From assembly GCA_028554755.1 (NCBI GenBank), contig JAPTOF010000015.1, positions 12,411,501 through 12,475,500 of the forward strand: DNA of 64,000 bases. The letters are read 5' to 3'. Below are positions 12,532 through 25,953 of the stretch, piece after piece. The position numbers and the translations under genes are program-made. The notes beneath the pieces are model-generated. The model was not told the origin of the DNA, ran no database searches, and saw only the letters and a program-made list of their open reading frames with translations. The number at the start of each line of letters is the position of its first letter. Within the stretch, counting starts at the first letter, position 1. The stretch is from Cordia subcordata. Taxonomy: Eukaryota > Streptophyta > Magnoliopsida > Boraginales > Cordiaceae.

Positions 12532-13454
12532 GTTTTCCTATTCGACTTTTCTCTTTCTCCTCTTACTTTTTTTTTATTTTCTTTAATCATCCAATAAAAG
12601 AAAAAGATTTTTAAAACAAAAGTCAACTGTGACATTTCATTCTCTTCTCACTTTTTTTGTATTTTCTTTGGTGCCGAATCTTTCTTTTTTTTTTTTGGGC
12701 GAGAGACAAATGTCACTCTCTAGTTTTTTTGAGGACTAACATTTTCATTTCAATTTGATTTAGACAAAGCAACTTTAGTTTAATATATTTATCTATAGAT
12801 TTGTCTGTTTAAGGTTTGCGTCAAGAGTAAGACAACACAACAACCAATAGTTGGAAAATTTTGCACCTCATGGATTGAAAAATTCTTTTTATGAAAAAAT
12901 TTGGAAAAGTATTAGCTCCCTTTATATTTATATGGATGATGTCTCAATCTTGCTTACTTGACAATTAAATAGCCTTTTTTTTTTGCATTACTAAAATAAT
13001 TTTCTTAACGGGTACAATGCTATACTAGTTAAGGATAATAATGACTACATATGTGTGTGTGTATATATATATATATTATTTTTAATCATTCTCACATTAA
13101 ATATAACCTAAATATTAAAAAAAAAGAATCATTAAAATTTATAAATTTAATTTGAAAATAAGTGAAGATGGTAAACTTTTGTATAGTAGAAATATTAATT
13201 TAACATTAGTAGATTAATATTGCACTTGTTAAAAAAAGGGTTAATCTTTGTTAGCAACTACTTTTGTTAAAACCAAAGCCTGGAACTTCTTGATAAGCTA
13301 GAGAAAAAAAGTTCTAAAATGTATTGTTTGTATAACATATGTGATTATTTATTTATATATTTATTATATGCGTGTGTGACTTATGTATAGACGCATAAAC
13401 CCGCTACATAGGCCAGTTCAATGGTTCCAAAATAGCTAAACCTCTATAATTTTT
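12532..13454. other. AT-rich intergenic sequence
   Basis: Nothing coding is recognised. A GT/TA microsatellite lies at about 13048-13076. Homopolymer T runs are common. Confidence 0.5.
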
Positions 13455-13647
13455 GGGGCCATTTAGAATGTTTTTTCTCCCCACAAAAGATACTTTTTTA
13501 ATATACCTTTGGATAGACCTTTTAAAAAGCTGAAATCCGTTCAAGAAGTTCAAATTAAATTTTTTTAAGAAATTAAACTTTTTATAAATACTTTCCTCAA
13601 AAATAATAAAAATGTTTTCTTTCTTAAAAACCAATCAAAATAGACCC
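13455..13647. mobile_element. Short MITE of the GGSCYRTTTGG type
   Basis: The left terminus 'GGGGCCATTTAGAATG' and the right terminus 'CCAATCAAAATAGACCC' are imperfect inverted repeats about 190 bp apart, with A/T-rich internal sequence. The termini resemble those of the better preserved copy at 63387-63602. An open frame crosses it but has no family resemblance. Confidence 0.45.
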
Positions 13648-14307
13648 TAAATATATATAAATATTCCGTTGGGGGTTGATGTATTTACAAATGTTATATA
13701 ATAATACTGACATTGTCTCCTTGAAAATTAAAAAAAAAAGGAAAAAACCGAAACAATATGAAGAAAATTATCAATAGAAAAGCCAAATAAGATGCATCTT
13801 TTTTTATTTTTTATTTTTTTATTTTTTCCTGGGTCCTTAGGGATGAAAAGTCTAAAAAGCTCCACATGTAGGCCGTTACACATCCACTACGACACAATTG
13901 AACCCGTGAACCATTCTTATCATCCGGTTTAATCTTATCGCTCACTGAGTAGTATTGACCAAAAGTCTAGTAGTATTGACCAAAAAAATAGTCTGGTAAT
14001 AACCTTATTCCAATAAACAAAAGAAATTGAGAATAAAAGATAAAAGAAAAAACAAAATGAATTTTGGTGAAGTACTTGAGGAATAAATCTACTCATAATG
14101 TAATAAGTACTCGTTTTAATGTTTTTCCAAGAACTCTTTTTTCGTAAATATTTGGAGAAAAATTCTTCCGTGAAAGACTAAAAACTCTAACTTCTAAAAA
14201 AGTTAAAATTGAATATTTTCAGAGTTTTAACTTTTTTTTTCCCTTAAATCTAATCTAAGTATTTATTGCAAAAAAAATGTGTTTTTTTCATGAAAAGAAG
14301 TGTTTTT

Positions 14308-14524
14308 GGACTCGTTTGGATCAACTTTTTTTAAAAGTACTTTTTAAACAATTTTTGAATGAAGTACTTTTTTTATAAGTTAAAAATTTTGGTTTATTAA
14401 AAAAATGTATTTGAGCTTTTCTTAAAATTTTATATTTTTTAAAGTCAAACTAATAATGTAAAACAATATGTACTTTTTGCAAGAGTACTTTTTCTTAAAA
14501 TAAAAGAAAATCCAAACAGGCCTG
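14308..14524. mobile_element. Short MITE of the GGSCYRTTTGG type
   Basis: The left end 'GGACTCGTTTGGATC' and the right end 'TCCAAACAGGCCTGA' are inverted repeats bounding about 217 bp of T-rich then A-rich sequence with partial internal complementarity. No target duplication is visible. The termini match the same family as the copies at 57399-57615 and 63387-63602. Confidence 0.6.
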
Positions 14525-15116
14525 ACACTTTCTATAAGGAAAAAACAATTCAAGCAAACCTTAAATAATTCATAACTGTTGAATTATACTCATAACGTTA
14601 GAATGTTACGAAAAATACGCACTCAAAGTACTACAGCTCCACAGTCCTGCAATGGAAAACCAAGTAGGGTTGGACATAACTACCGAATTTAAGTCGAGGA
14701 AACACGCCACAAACAACCCTCATATGTAGGATCTCTCTCACACGTTTTAGATCCTCCCCAAACCCACCCCACCCCCGACCTTTACGCGTTTTCATTCTTC
14801 TTAATATACAAAATACTATCTATCTATACACTGTCACACCAAAGCTGTGAACTACTATCAAAATTACAAACACAAAAACCCCACTAGTTGAGACTAGAAA
14901 CAACTAGACAAAACACAACAAAAACATCCCCTGATCCGTACTAAACCAGCGGACATATAATACATGTTGTAATAAATAATCTTAATAAACCTGGGTACAT
15001 GGGTTCAAGTCTCGCTGCAAACATACAAATGTAATATAAAGAATCGTTTCAGAAGGGTTAAATTTTAAATGAAATATCAATTCACAATCTCACACACACA
15101 CACATATATATATATA

Positions 15117-15149
<33 letters not shown>

Positions 15150-15815
15150 GCTTTTACTATTCACTACCAAACTTGTGGGGACACAAAATAGCACCACACA
15201 AAAGACTGGTTCCCACCCCATTCTCACAAGAAAAAAGAATAAAAAAAAGAAGCAGAAAACGCACACAATACAAAAGAACAAAAGAAATACAAAATAGTCC
15301 ATTCACGGTGCAGACTGATAAAACACAGCACACACACACAAAACACAACTGGCTGTTTTTATACGCGTCCACATATTCATCACTCTCTCTAAAATCTTTG
15401 TAATAATAATCATCAGAAGAGAGAAGAAGTCTACTCCAGCCAGATTACAGCAATGCAATCTTTTTAGCTTGTAAAAGAAAAAAAGAACACAAACCCAAAT
15501 AATTAATTATTCTTTTCTTTTTACTTTATTACTAATTATTACTATTATTTATTCTTCTTTTTTTTGTTTTCTGTTAATTGGTCCAATTGGGTTTGTGCTT
15601 TTCTTTAATATAAGGGCGTTTGTCAATGTGGGTTTTGTTAACTTTGGGTGTTTCTCTAATGAGGGGGTCTGTATTGAGTGACCCAAGGCACAGAAAAAGT
15701 TGGCTCCTTTGAGAAATTTTGCACTGAAAAAGATTGGATTTTTAAGCAATTTTTGCAGTAAAGATTGGGTTTTTATGAGCTGATTTTTTGTGGGATTTGA
15801 GGAGAGTGTGGAAAA
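14525..15815 (+). promoter_or_regulatory. Upstream region and presumed 5' UTR of the CESA gene
   Basis: No separate gene is recognised between the MITE and the CESA start codon. A CA/TA microsatellite lies at 15090-15150. From about 15380 the sequence becomes rich in short CT and GA runs and then T-rich up to the ATG, as is common in plant 5' UTRs. The transcription start and TATA box cannot be fixed by eye; several TATA-like strings belong to the microsatellite. Confidence 0.4.
15090..15150. repeat. (CA)n(TA)n compound microsatellite
   Basis: Two consecutive CA-then-TA blocks lie about 0.7 kb upstream of the CESA start. Such tracts vary in length between individuals. Confidence 0.9.
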
Positions 15816-18800
15816 ATGGCGATGAACACTGGGGGAAGGCTTATTGCTGGTTCACACAATAGGAATGAATTTGTGCTCATCAATGCAGATGATATTGGAA
15901 AGGTAAAAAAGCTCTCTGAAACCTCTTGTTCTTTCTTTTCTCTCTTTTTGGTTCTGTTGATAGTTTTACAAATACCCATTTGGGCTTTTTTTTTTCCTTT
16001 TTTTCTATTTTTATGTATTTTGCTAAAATTAATTTGTAATGCATCTAATTGGGATTTCCCTTTAATAGTTTTTTTTCTTCATAATTTCTGTTTTTTCCCA
16101 AACATTGGCTCTAAGAATGTGTGGTTTTGTCTTTTTTTTTTTTCCCCCCTAACAACTTGAAATTTCTTTTCCAACTTTGACTTGGGATATATCAGAGCTG
16201 TTTCAGTATGCTGCATTTCAGTGATTATTTTCTTGTTCTTTTTCTTTTCTATAGTAACAAGGACATAGAAGAACATTGCTGCCTAATATGATAATTTCTG
16301 AAAGCTACCATTTCTTTTTGGTTCTATTGATAGTATTACAAAATAACCATTTGCCACTTTTTTTTTTTTATAAAGATTATATTAAATTAATTTGTAATGC
16401 ATCTGATTGGGCTTTTGTATTGAGAATATTTTTCATACTTTCAGGGTTGTTTTTCTTTTTCTTTTTTCTTTTTTGTTACACTGGCTCTAAGAATGTGGTA
16501 TAGTTTTTCTTTGATGATCAAGATTTTTCTGTCCAACTTTGACTTGAAGATATACTTGAGCTGTTTTAGTATGCTGCGTTGATGTTTTTCTTTCTTATTT
16601 TCTTTTCTTTTTCAATAACCATGGTAATAAAACAAATTCAGTTCTGAATTAATATTAGACAAAGGAAAAAGTTAATCTTTGCTGTTGTATCATTTTATTG
16701 ACTTTTTTAAAGTTTATTTTCCCAACCTCTTATGGTCCATTCTTGTTTGGCAATTTGATCTAAAAATAGCTGACATTCTATAAAGATCTTTAGCAGCTAA
16801 ATTATTGGAACAACTTAACAAAATGTAAAATAATTTGGTAAACAAATGCTTCCTTGCTATCAAGAGATTAAGAAAGGGCATAACATAGGGCAAGTTCTGG
16901 AAAGTTTAAACAGTTTATGGCATATTTAAGGCATTGCTGCTAGTTCTTTTCCTGATGAAAGTTAAGGCTCTTACCGCTAAAAAGAATTGGAAAGACATTG
17001 AGAAGTTGAAGTAAAGAGATACGAGAACCATTTTAGTTGAATCTTCTCCAGTCCTACAAGAAAATGTTGTTCGATAATTGGAGAAAATGAACTACTAAAA
17101 TGCAATCTGTGAAGCTACTTGTAGGAAATTTACTCAATGTAGAACCAACTATGTAGATGTTTCTAACTTCAACTCCAACCAATTCCCTAGACCCTATCTT
17201 TCCCTTCATGTAGGGATGCTTATAGGGAAGACATTCTCCAACAGCTTCCTGCCGTTATCCTCACATGTGGAGATGTCTTAAGTTATCCCTTATAATTGAT
17301 TTTGAATTTCTCTGCATGTAGAGATGGCTAAACCCATTCCCTACACTCAATATCACCAACCAAGTGTAAATTTCTTAAAACAGGGAAGTTGTTGGAGTAG
17401 TACTAAAATAAAGATTTCCCGAAATAAGAATTTGATTTAATGAAGGGAAACAGTTAGAGTGAAACTGAAATAGGAAATCCCTAAATGTCAAGAATTGCTA
17501 TAAATCCACTAGATGTAGAGAAAAAAATAAGAAAGCTGTTGGAGTTTGCTTAAATGGATAGGAGAATTCTATTGTTATGTCTCCATGTATGATTAGCTAC
17601 TGCTTGCACTTCAATAACATTTTATTATTTTTCTTTGACCAGATTAAGTCTGTGCAAGAGTTAAGTGGGCAAACATGTCAAATATGTGGGGATGGAATCG
17701 AGATCACCGAGGACGGGGAACCTTTTGTTGCCTGCAACGAATGTGCTTTTCCTGTTTGCAGGCCTTGTTATGAGTATGAGAGACGAGAGGGGAACCAGGT
17801 TTGTCCGCAGTGCAAAACGAGATACAAGCGCATCAAGGGTGGGGGCCTATTTGTGCTTTGCTGTAATAGAATATTCACCAAGAATAATTAATGGCATCTT
17901 TATTTAACAAAGATCAAATTGCAGGTAGTCCCAGGGTAGAGGGTGATGAGGAAGAGGATGATATTGATGATTTGGAACATGAGTTTGGTTATGAAAATAT
18001 CAGTGCTTCGGGATCACTGCAAGCTGCTGGTGCAACAGGTCGTAATGACCATGCTAGTTCATCTGGACATGCTTCATCCTCAAGAAACGAGTCTCCTAAT
18101 GATGGTGTTGAAATCCCTCTGTTGACCTATGGTGAAGAGGTAGCTACTTGGCAAATGAATCTAACACCTAATTTTGTTTCTCACTTGTTTAAATCTGTAT
18201 ATTTTAGTATTAAGGTTAAAATGACTGGTCCTTTTTTCTTGTTCAAGAGTGAACAGATTTCCGCCGATCAACATGCTCTTATAATACCACCATATGCTGG
18301 ATATGGAAGTGGGGTTCAGCCGACTCCTTTCCCTGATTCCTCTGCTTCTAGTAAGTCATTTGATCTGCTAGACCATTTTTCTTCAAAGTATCATATAGTT
18401 TGTACATTCAGAAGTGACACCAGTGTACTATTGATGGTTTAGTGCAACCCAGGCCTATGGTTCCTGAGAAAGATATCGCATTGTATGGATATGGAAGTCT
18501 TGCTTGGAAGGATCGGATGGAGGACTGGAAGAAGAGACAAAGTGACAAGCTTCAGATGATCAAGCATCAAGGAGTGGACGATGGTGGAGACTTTGATGAT
18601 TCTGATTTGCCTATGTAAGTGATTGAATATAGCATGAGAATGATAAATTAATGTGCACTTCACCTTGAAAGGAAATCAGTTAAATAAATAATTAAAATGA
18701 AAAACCTAGATACCTTTGTTAAACATCACTAGTATTAATCTTTTTCGCAAAGGATGAAGGTTGGTTGCTACAAAGTGTGCCAGTAGGTTTTTCCCTTTAA

Positions 18801-21800
18801 ATGGTTTTGTCATTTAAAAGACTCCGATAGCTATCATTAGACCTTGCAGTTTTTTACGGAATCTTGAATGATTTAGCACAAACTTGCTATTTCTAAGATT
18901 ACCGATTTGTAAGACAACTGTATAATAGGCCAATTAAGCATGCAATCTGGAGAAGGTACATGAATGATTTCCACCTTCTTGCCAGCTCAATTGCATGCAC
19001 TTGTGCTACTTTTTGTTTTTTTCTTTTTTCTTTTTTCTTGTTTTTTTTGATATCTTAATTTGAAGCTTCTGCCACAGAATATGAATTATAGAGTCGTGCC
19101 ACCTGCTCTCAGGCATTGAAATAAACAAATTTATGACCAGATATGTGATCTTTGAGTTATCCATAGAAATTAAAGCTGATAACTGGAAGCTTTTACTTTT
19201 GTAAGGTCTAGTTGAAAAATCCTACTCCTAACCAAATTTCAGTGTCTGTAATCAGCTGACTGAATCAAACTAAACACCTACATCTATAACGTGCTGGTTT
19301 TGTCTGGCGTGTGCTTGCAGAGGAGCTCTCCATCACACCCATATGAGTTATCTAGGCCCTTAGTTTAATGTTTTAACCTGATTGGGATAACAATTTTATC
19401 AATAGTGAGATTCTGCTTTGCCCTTCTTCTGTATGGGTGCTTCATTATGCTTGAATTGCTTCTGACTGAATGGAAAAGCTGTCGCATGATGTTATTCCAT
19501 CATACTTATATGAGAATTAACTTCCACTTGATGCGTTCTGTCCATCTTTGCCCTCAGATGAGCTTCAGGCAGTAGTTGCATTATATTTACTTAATGCTTT
19601 TCTCTATATATTATGCTCATAGATAGGTCTGTGCATGTCTCATGGCTCCGATATTACCTTATTAGGTTTAATTTCATGTAATATTTCTTCTCTGCATTCT
19701 CATTGAACTTTTACGTTGTGTTTGCTAACTAGTTTCTGAAATGTGGTATATCAGGATGGATGAAGGGAGGCAACCACTATCAAGAAAAATGCCTATATCC
19801 TCAAGCAAGATAAACCCATACAGAATATTAATTGTTCTCCGTCTTGTGATTCTTGGACTCTTCTTTCATTATAGAATCCTCCACCCAGTGAATGATGCCT
19901 ATGCCTTGTGGATGACCTCCGTAATCTGTGAAATATGGTTCGCAGTTTCATGGATTCTTGATCAGTTCCCAAAATGGTACCCAATAGAGCGTGAAACATA
20001 CCTTGATCGATTATTACTTAGGTATGTGGACTCCATTTGTGCTTGCATGAAGTACTTGAGGATATCTTTTGTGGATTATCTTAACCTATAAGAATCTCTC
20101 CCCTACAAAATTTTTTTTGTGGCAAATATTCTGCTTTCTACCCTCTTGCTCATTGATGTTGGTCATTTCCTGTTTAGGTATGAGAAAGAAGGAAAGCCTT
20201 CTGAATTGGCTGATATAGACATCTTTGTCAGTACAGTTGATCCCATGAAAGAGCCACCATTAATTACAGCAAACACTGTGCTATCCATACTGGCGGTAGA
20301 TTATCCGGTTGAGAAGGTTTCATGTTATGTTTCAGATGATGGTGCAGCTATGCTTACTTTTGAAGCTCTTTCTGAGACAGCTGAGTTTGCGAGAAAATGG
20401 GTTCCCTTCTGCAAAAAGTTCAATATTGAGCCAAGGGCTCCGGAATGGTATTTTTCTCAGAAGATAGACTATCTGAAAGACAAAGTTCATCCTTCATTTG
20501 TTAGAGAACGACGTGAAATGAAGGTTTGTTGCTTCTTGATACCTATTCATATTGTACAGCTTATGAACCATTTTCAGTCCTTTGAAGACTAGATGAGTCT
20601 TTATGTTGAACCAGATTCATGTATACATATTGCTCATGCTTTATTCTGCTCTCAGTTATCTTGGTTTTTGTAGCGTCATTAATCATGTTGATCTTGATTG
20701 CAGACAGAATAGAAAGAATCTAAAGTTGGTTTCTAGTGTCGTAAATTGTGTTGATATATATGTTCTCTTTTTGTGGTTTTGTTGCAGAGAGAATATGAAG
20801 AGTTTAAAGTTAGAATAAATGGTTTGGTTGCCACTGCACAGAAGGTTCCCGAAGAAGGTTGGACAATGCAGGATGGAACACCCTGGCCTGGAAATAATGT
20901 CCGAGACCATCCTGGTATGATTCAGGTGAGATGGATCTCCTTTCTTCTAAATACCTACCTCATTTTGATTTGTTCTAATGAGTTACCCTTAGGTAATTAA
21001 ACTTGTACTTTGTGACATGTCACATTGTTATCCATCACTAATGCAACACCAGACATTTGAATTACTATGTCATGTCCGATCTGATATCCAATCCAGTATA
21101 TATCTTTGATACAACATTATGTTGGTTCTGCTGTTTGTAAGTATTTATAATCTGCTGTTCTGTTATAATAGGTATTCCTTGGTAGAGAAGGTGTTCGTGA
21201 TGTTGAAGGCAATGAGTTACCTCGTCTTATTTATGTTTCCCGTGAAAAGAGACCCGGCTTTGATCACCACAAAAAAGCAGGAGCCATGAATGCTCTGGTA
21301 AACTATATCTCACTCATCTTAATTCATTTCAAAATGTCTCACATCCGGTCCGTTATTCTGTAATTGTTACATCGTGCTTCCCTCCTCCCTTCCCCCCCAC
21401 AACACATGCACACACCAGCACGTGTTGAGAAGAACAGAAAGGGAAAACGTAAATTAGTTGGTTTTCAAGTGCAATCATTCAGCTCTTTTCTTTTCGTAAT
21501 AGGTGCGGGTTTCAGCAGTCATATCAAATGCTCCTTTCCTTCTGAACGTTGACTGTGATCACTATATCAACAATAGCAAGGCACTTAGAGAAGCCATGTG
21601 TATCTTGATGGACCCAATTTCTGGAAAAAAAGTTTGCTACGTGCAGTTTCCTCAAAGATTTGATGGTATTGATCATCATGATAGATACTCAAACCGGAAT
21701 GTTGTATTCTTTGATGTACGTAAATACTTAAGTTTGTTGCATAGATCAGTTTGCTTTCCTCTTCTCTCATTATCTAAGACTGACTTCATGGTCATAACAG

Positions 21801-23882
21801 ATTAATATGAAGGGTTTGGATGGTTTACAAGGACCAATATATGTTGGAACTGGGTGTGTCTTCAGAAGGCACGCACTTTACGGGTATGATGCTCCTGTGA
21901 AGAAGAAGCCACCCAGCAAAACCTGCAACTGTTGGCCAAAATGGTGCTGCTTATGTTGTGGGTCTAGAAAGAACAAGAAAGGGAAAGCAAAGAAAGAGAA
22001 GAAGAAGAAGACGAAGCACAGGGAAGCATCAAAGCAAATCCATGCACTTGAAACCATTGAAGAAGGAATTGATGGTACGATATAATATATTTTTTCCATT
22101 GTGTTTGTGTAATATTTATCCTTACATTTTGAAAACTAAGATCACAAAATTGACGTATTAAACCTAATATGTGCAAACTGGGTTTCCGTTGCAGAGACAA
22201 ACGACAAAGTGTCATCTCATGTCTCTCAAGTAAAACTCGAACAGAGATTTGGACAATCCCCTGTATTCGTAGCCTCAACACTTTTAGAAAACGGTGGTGT
22301 CCCTGTGGATGCTAGTTCCGCTACACTCTTAAAAGAAGCTATCCATGTCATCAGCTGTGGTTATGAAGATAAGACAGAATGGGGAAAGGAGGTACCAATT
22401 GTTATTTTAGCATTTCCCATTTTCATGATGTATCTAAGTTGCATTCTTAATCTCAAATTTCAACTTGGACTAGGTTGGTTGGATATATGGTTCTGTCACA
22501 GAAGATATTTTGACAGGGTTCAAGATGCATTGCCATGGTTGGCGGTCTGTGTATTGTATGCCTAAGCGGCCCGCCTTCAAGGGGTCAGCTCCCATCAATC
22601 TCTCAGATCGTCTCCACCAGGTTCTTCGATGGGCTCTTGGATCTGTTGAGATTTTCCTGAGCAAACATTGTCCAATCTGGTATGGTTATGGAGGCGGATT
22701 GAAGTTGTTGCAACGGTTTTCCTATATAAATTCTGTTGTTTATCCTTGGACTTCCATTCCCTTGCTTGTATATTGTACCTTGCCAGCCATCTGCCTTCTC
22801 ACAGGAAAATTTATTGTGCCTGAGGTATGCCATATAATATCTTTTGTCCATTATGTATAATCCCCAGTATTGTCTTTCCCTTTTTAGCTACAGCTTCATT
22901 GTTTCTTCATTCTTCTAATCCCTTCAAGTTTTCATCTCTTTTCGTTTTCTATTTTTCCTTTTTTCGGTAGAGGGGGTTGGGAATGGGGGGTGGGGTAAGG
23001 AGAAGTATGGTTTACGGAGGACATAGAGGCAATCCAGATGCTGCCTTATGTTTTTCTTCATTTTTCAGAAGTCCGGTATTTGTTTAAAGTTACTGATCTT
23101 CCTCCCTTACCAATATCTTTCCCCATATCTTGCATAAATTTGGCTTACCATTTGTGATGTCTTAGGTTATATGCATGCCTAATGAGATGGTGAAGCAAAA
23201 ATTCAAGTCTTGATGTTTATCAGTCATAATTTATGACGAATGTTTTCTCTACCTACTCTTTATCTTTAACTAAATCTTCTTTTGCTGTGATATACAGATC
23301 AGTAACTATGCCGGTATAATATTCATGGCCCTCTTTATCTCGATTGCTGCAACTGGTATTCTTGAGATGCAGTGGGGTGGTGTTGGTATAGATGACTGGT
23401 GGAGAAATGAGCAGTTCTGGGTTATTGGAGGTGTCTCATCTCACCTTTTTGCTCTTTTCCAAGGATTGCTCAAGGTTCTGGCTGGTGTAGACACTAATTT
23501 TACCGTTACCTCCAAAGGAGGAGATGATGGGGATTTTGCCGAGCTTTATCTCTTCAAGTGGACGTCACTGTTAATCCCACCAACAACTTTGCTGATACTT
23601 AATATAGTTGGAGTTGTGGTTGGTATTGCGGATGCAATCAACAATGGATATGATTCTTGGGGTCCTTTATTTGGTAGGCTATTCTTTGCCATCTGGGTCA
23701 TTGTTCATCTCTATCCATTCCTCAAAGGATTGATGGGAAGACAAAACCGGACACCCACAATTGTCGTGGTTTGGTCAATTCTTTTGGCTTCAATATTAAC
23801 CCTTGTCTGGGTGAGAATCAACCCATTTGTTTCAAGGGATGGTCCTGTTCTGGAGATTTGTGGATTGAACTGTGACGACTGA
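15816..23882 (+). CDS. CESA6-like: Cellulose synthase A catalytic subunit (CESA6/CESA2-like, UDP-forming)
   Basis: Exons: 15816-15902, 17643-17838, 17925-18139, 18248-18350, 18443-18614, 19755-20021, 20178-20523, 20788-20925, 21172-21297, 21503-21715, 21801-22074, 22195-22391, 22474-22824, 23298-23882. Together they give 3270 nt and 1089 aa, close to the ~1084 aa of Arabidopsis CESA2/CESA6. All introns are GT-AG. The enzyme polymerises UDP-glucose into beta-1,4-glucan within the plasma-membrane rosette. Visible features are an N-terminal RING-like zinc finger with Cys 41, 44, 60, 63, 68, 71, 83 and 86, two membrane spans near 281-330, DDG at 400-402, DCD at 567-569, TED at 787-789, QVLRW at 827-831, and a hydrophobic C-terminal third with the remaining spans. 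[17 protein letters not shown] and EICGL near the C-terminus mark the CESA6/2/5/9 primary-wall clade. MAMNTGG offers a second in-frame ATG at 15822, where Arabidopsis CESA6 starts. Confidence 0.97.
15934..16600 (+). repeat. Diverged tandem duplication inside CESA intron 1
   Basis: Two neighbouring segments of about 300 bp share an ordered set of landmarks: 'ttggttct(g/a)ttgatagt', 'aattaatttgtaatgcatct', 'ggctctaagaatgtg', 'ccaactttgacttg' and 'agtatgctgc'. Copy 1 spans about 15940-16215 and copy 2 about 16311-16585. Both lie within the 1740-bp first intron (15903-17642). No splice-site copy or coding content is seen in either. Confidence 0.8.
17234..17552 (+). mobile_element. MITE-like element in CESA intron 1
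   Basis: The termini 'TCTCCAACAGCTT' (left) and 'AAGCTGTTGGAGT' (right) are inverted repeats bounding about 315 bp. Internal sub-repeats of the type 'catgtagagatg' also occur. The right end lies about 90 bp before the 3' splice site at 17641-17642. Confidence 0.6.
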
Positions 23883-25139
23883 GATTCACTAGCAGAGTTT
23901 CAGATTTTGCCAGGATCGTGTTTCCTTGTGATGCTAGAAAGTGTTTACACAAACATGTTACTAGCATTGTTTTGCACGACGAAGTACACCTCATGGGAAA
24001 CAATTATTGAAGTAATTGGTCCGGCGTTGTAGATACTTAGTAAAGATTACTGCTGACACTTGGACATTTGTTTCGAAATGGTCTGATTCATTCTTTCGTT
24101 AAAATACCTGCTTCTGGATAGTGATGTTTGTATTTGTTAGTGAAGATAATGTCATAAGCTATCATCCCCTCTTGAGGAAGGGTTATATGGGTGTGTGATG
24201 TTATTAATGTGGCTGTGTGCTTCATTATGTAAACTTTAAACATGACAATCGAGAAATTTTTGTATTTGGACAGAGAATTAAAGGCATTCATTATTGTTCA
24301 ATGTATTAGTCCTTGCTACACAACTTGCTTCATTTCTTGTAAAGCCTTGACTGAGTTTAATGGTAGCCTGTAGCCTTCAATCGCTAGGCTCTCCAGGTCC
24401 TCCCTTTAAATCAGGTATTTCGGATATGGTCTTCTCTCTGTAGTAGTAACTCTACCTATCATATAGTCTATTAAGGATTCTAATATTTGGCTATGGCTAT
24501 GTGAATTCTCCTCATGTGACTCATTTTTCAAATTGGACCTTCTTTAACCAGTTTACACTCTAAAACTTCTCGTCTTCACAACAAAAAGGACTTTTCTCGT
24601 GTCAAAAGCTTGGTCATTAGTTGGTTGACCATGTTGATCAAAGCATTCTTTGTTGCAGCAGTTCTTTTGTTCTCTTTGCATCTGCCAAGTCTCTAAAGAT
24701 AGTTCAGTTTGACTATTTCTTAGTCTTTGAATCCGAGATCTGATACTACTAGTCGAGGATGAAAGACAAACACAAGCTACGTAAAAGAAAATACAAGATT
24801 TAACATAGTTTAACCTTCTACCCATATCAATGGTTCAACCTAGGGTAAACAGTCTGCTAAATGGCTATTAAAGTTTTTTGTAAGAACAAAATCTATAAGA
24901 AAAAATTCCTCCTCACTTGGTTTTATGCATGGAAAAGTCTAAATCTTTACTAAATGACTTTTTTTTTTAGACAAAGCAAAAGAAACTCTTCTAATGCAAA
25001 CACTTCTTTTTGAATAGACAAAAGATTCTAGAATAACTTTAATGTACTTGACTCGCAACCACGCTATAGAATTAATGCACTCAACTCACACCCCTACCCC
25101 ACAGATCCCCCTGGGGTGTGGTTCGAGGCTCTTATGGTA
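23883..25139 (+). other. CESA 3' UTR and downstream intergenic sequence
   Basis: The first roughly 400 bp after the TGA has balanced composition like a 3' UTR. Several AATAAA-like strings are possible, but none can be chosen with confidence. Beyond about 24400 no gene is recognised. A small palindromic CCCCTGGGG-type string lies near 25100. Confidence 0.45.
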
Positions 25140-25176
25140 ATTTTTGTTTTTATTTTTTTAAATAGAGGCTTAAGCT

Positions 25177-25659
25177 AGTTGAAAGCTAATCATTCTCAGA
25201 CAGTTCACCCTTCTCCTATCCTTATCCAAAAGAATCTGGAGCTGTTCAGGAATGTCAATAATGATCCAATATGTAATAGGCTTACAAACCTTGTACTTTA
25301 CTAACCAATTTACACAAGTATTAGCTTTCTTATAAACATGTTTGATTCTTAAGCTCCTTCTACTAGAAAGAATCCTACAGACAATCCTTCAAGAAGGATC
25401 TCAAAAGGCTAGTCCTTGAGATAGGGCCATTCACCAAAGTAGCAATAGCCATTGAGTCCGTCTCAATCATGAGGAAATCCAAATCTAATGATTTTGCCAA
25501 GCTTAAACCCTTCCATAAGGCAACAACCTCTATTCTACAATTAGACGCCATTCCAAGATTAACAGTAAATCCTCCGTTCCACTTTCCAAACCTATCTATG
25601 AAAAGACATGCAACTCTTGCCGTCCCTGGGTTCCTTTTAGAGCAGCCATCAACATTCAA
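25177..25659 (-). pseudogene. LINE RNase H domain remnant
   Basis: The minus strand reads MNVDGCSKRNPGTARVAC at the start, with the catalytic Asp in VDG, and LMIETDSMAIATLV further on, with the second Asp in ETDS. This is the RVT_3 RNase H pattern of plant LINEs. After a frame change near 25375 the protein continues to an end of the IKHVYKKANTCVNWL type down to about 25177. Single frameshifts and stops break it. Confidence 0.85.
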
Positions 25660-25953
25660 TTTCCATCCTAGATTTGGCTTAGAGCACCCAATCTCTATCT
25701 TATACCATGAGTGACCTTTGATAGCTGAACCTCCTAGACCTCTGCAATCTCTTTCATCTAGGGGATAATGATATTCACCAAGTCAGTAATACTAGTTTCC
25801 TTTAACCATTAAAGATCCTATCATTGTGCCATTTCCATAAGTTCCATGTAGTAACTGAGAAGACAATATTCCAATCAATTCCAAAACGGTTAATGTAGAT
25901 TTAGCAATCGATGCAATCTACAGGTCTCAAACTTCAAGGGAAAAGCTATCCCT

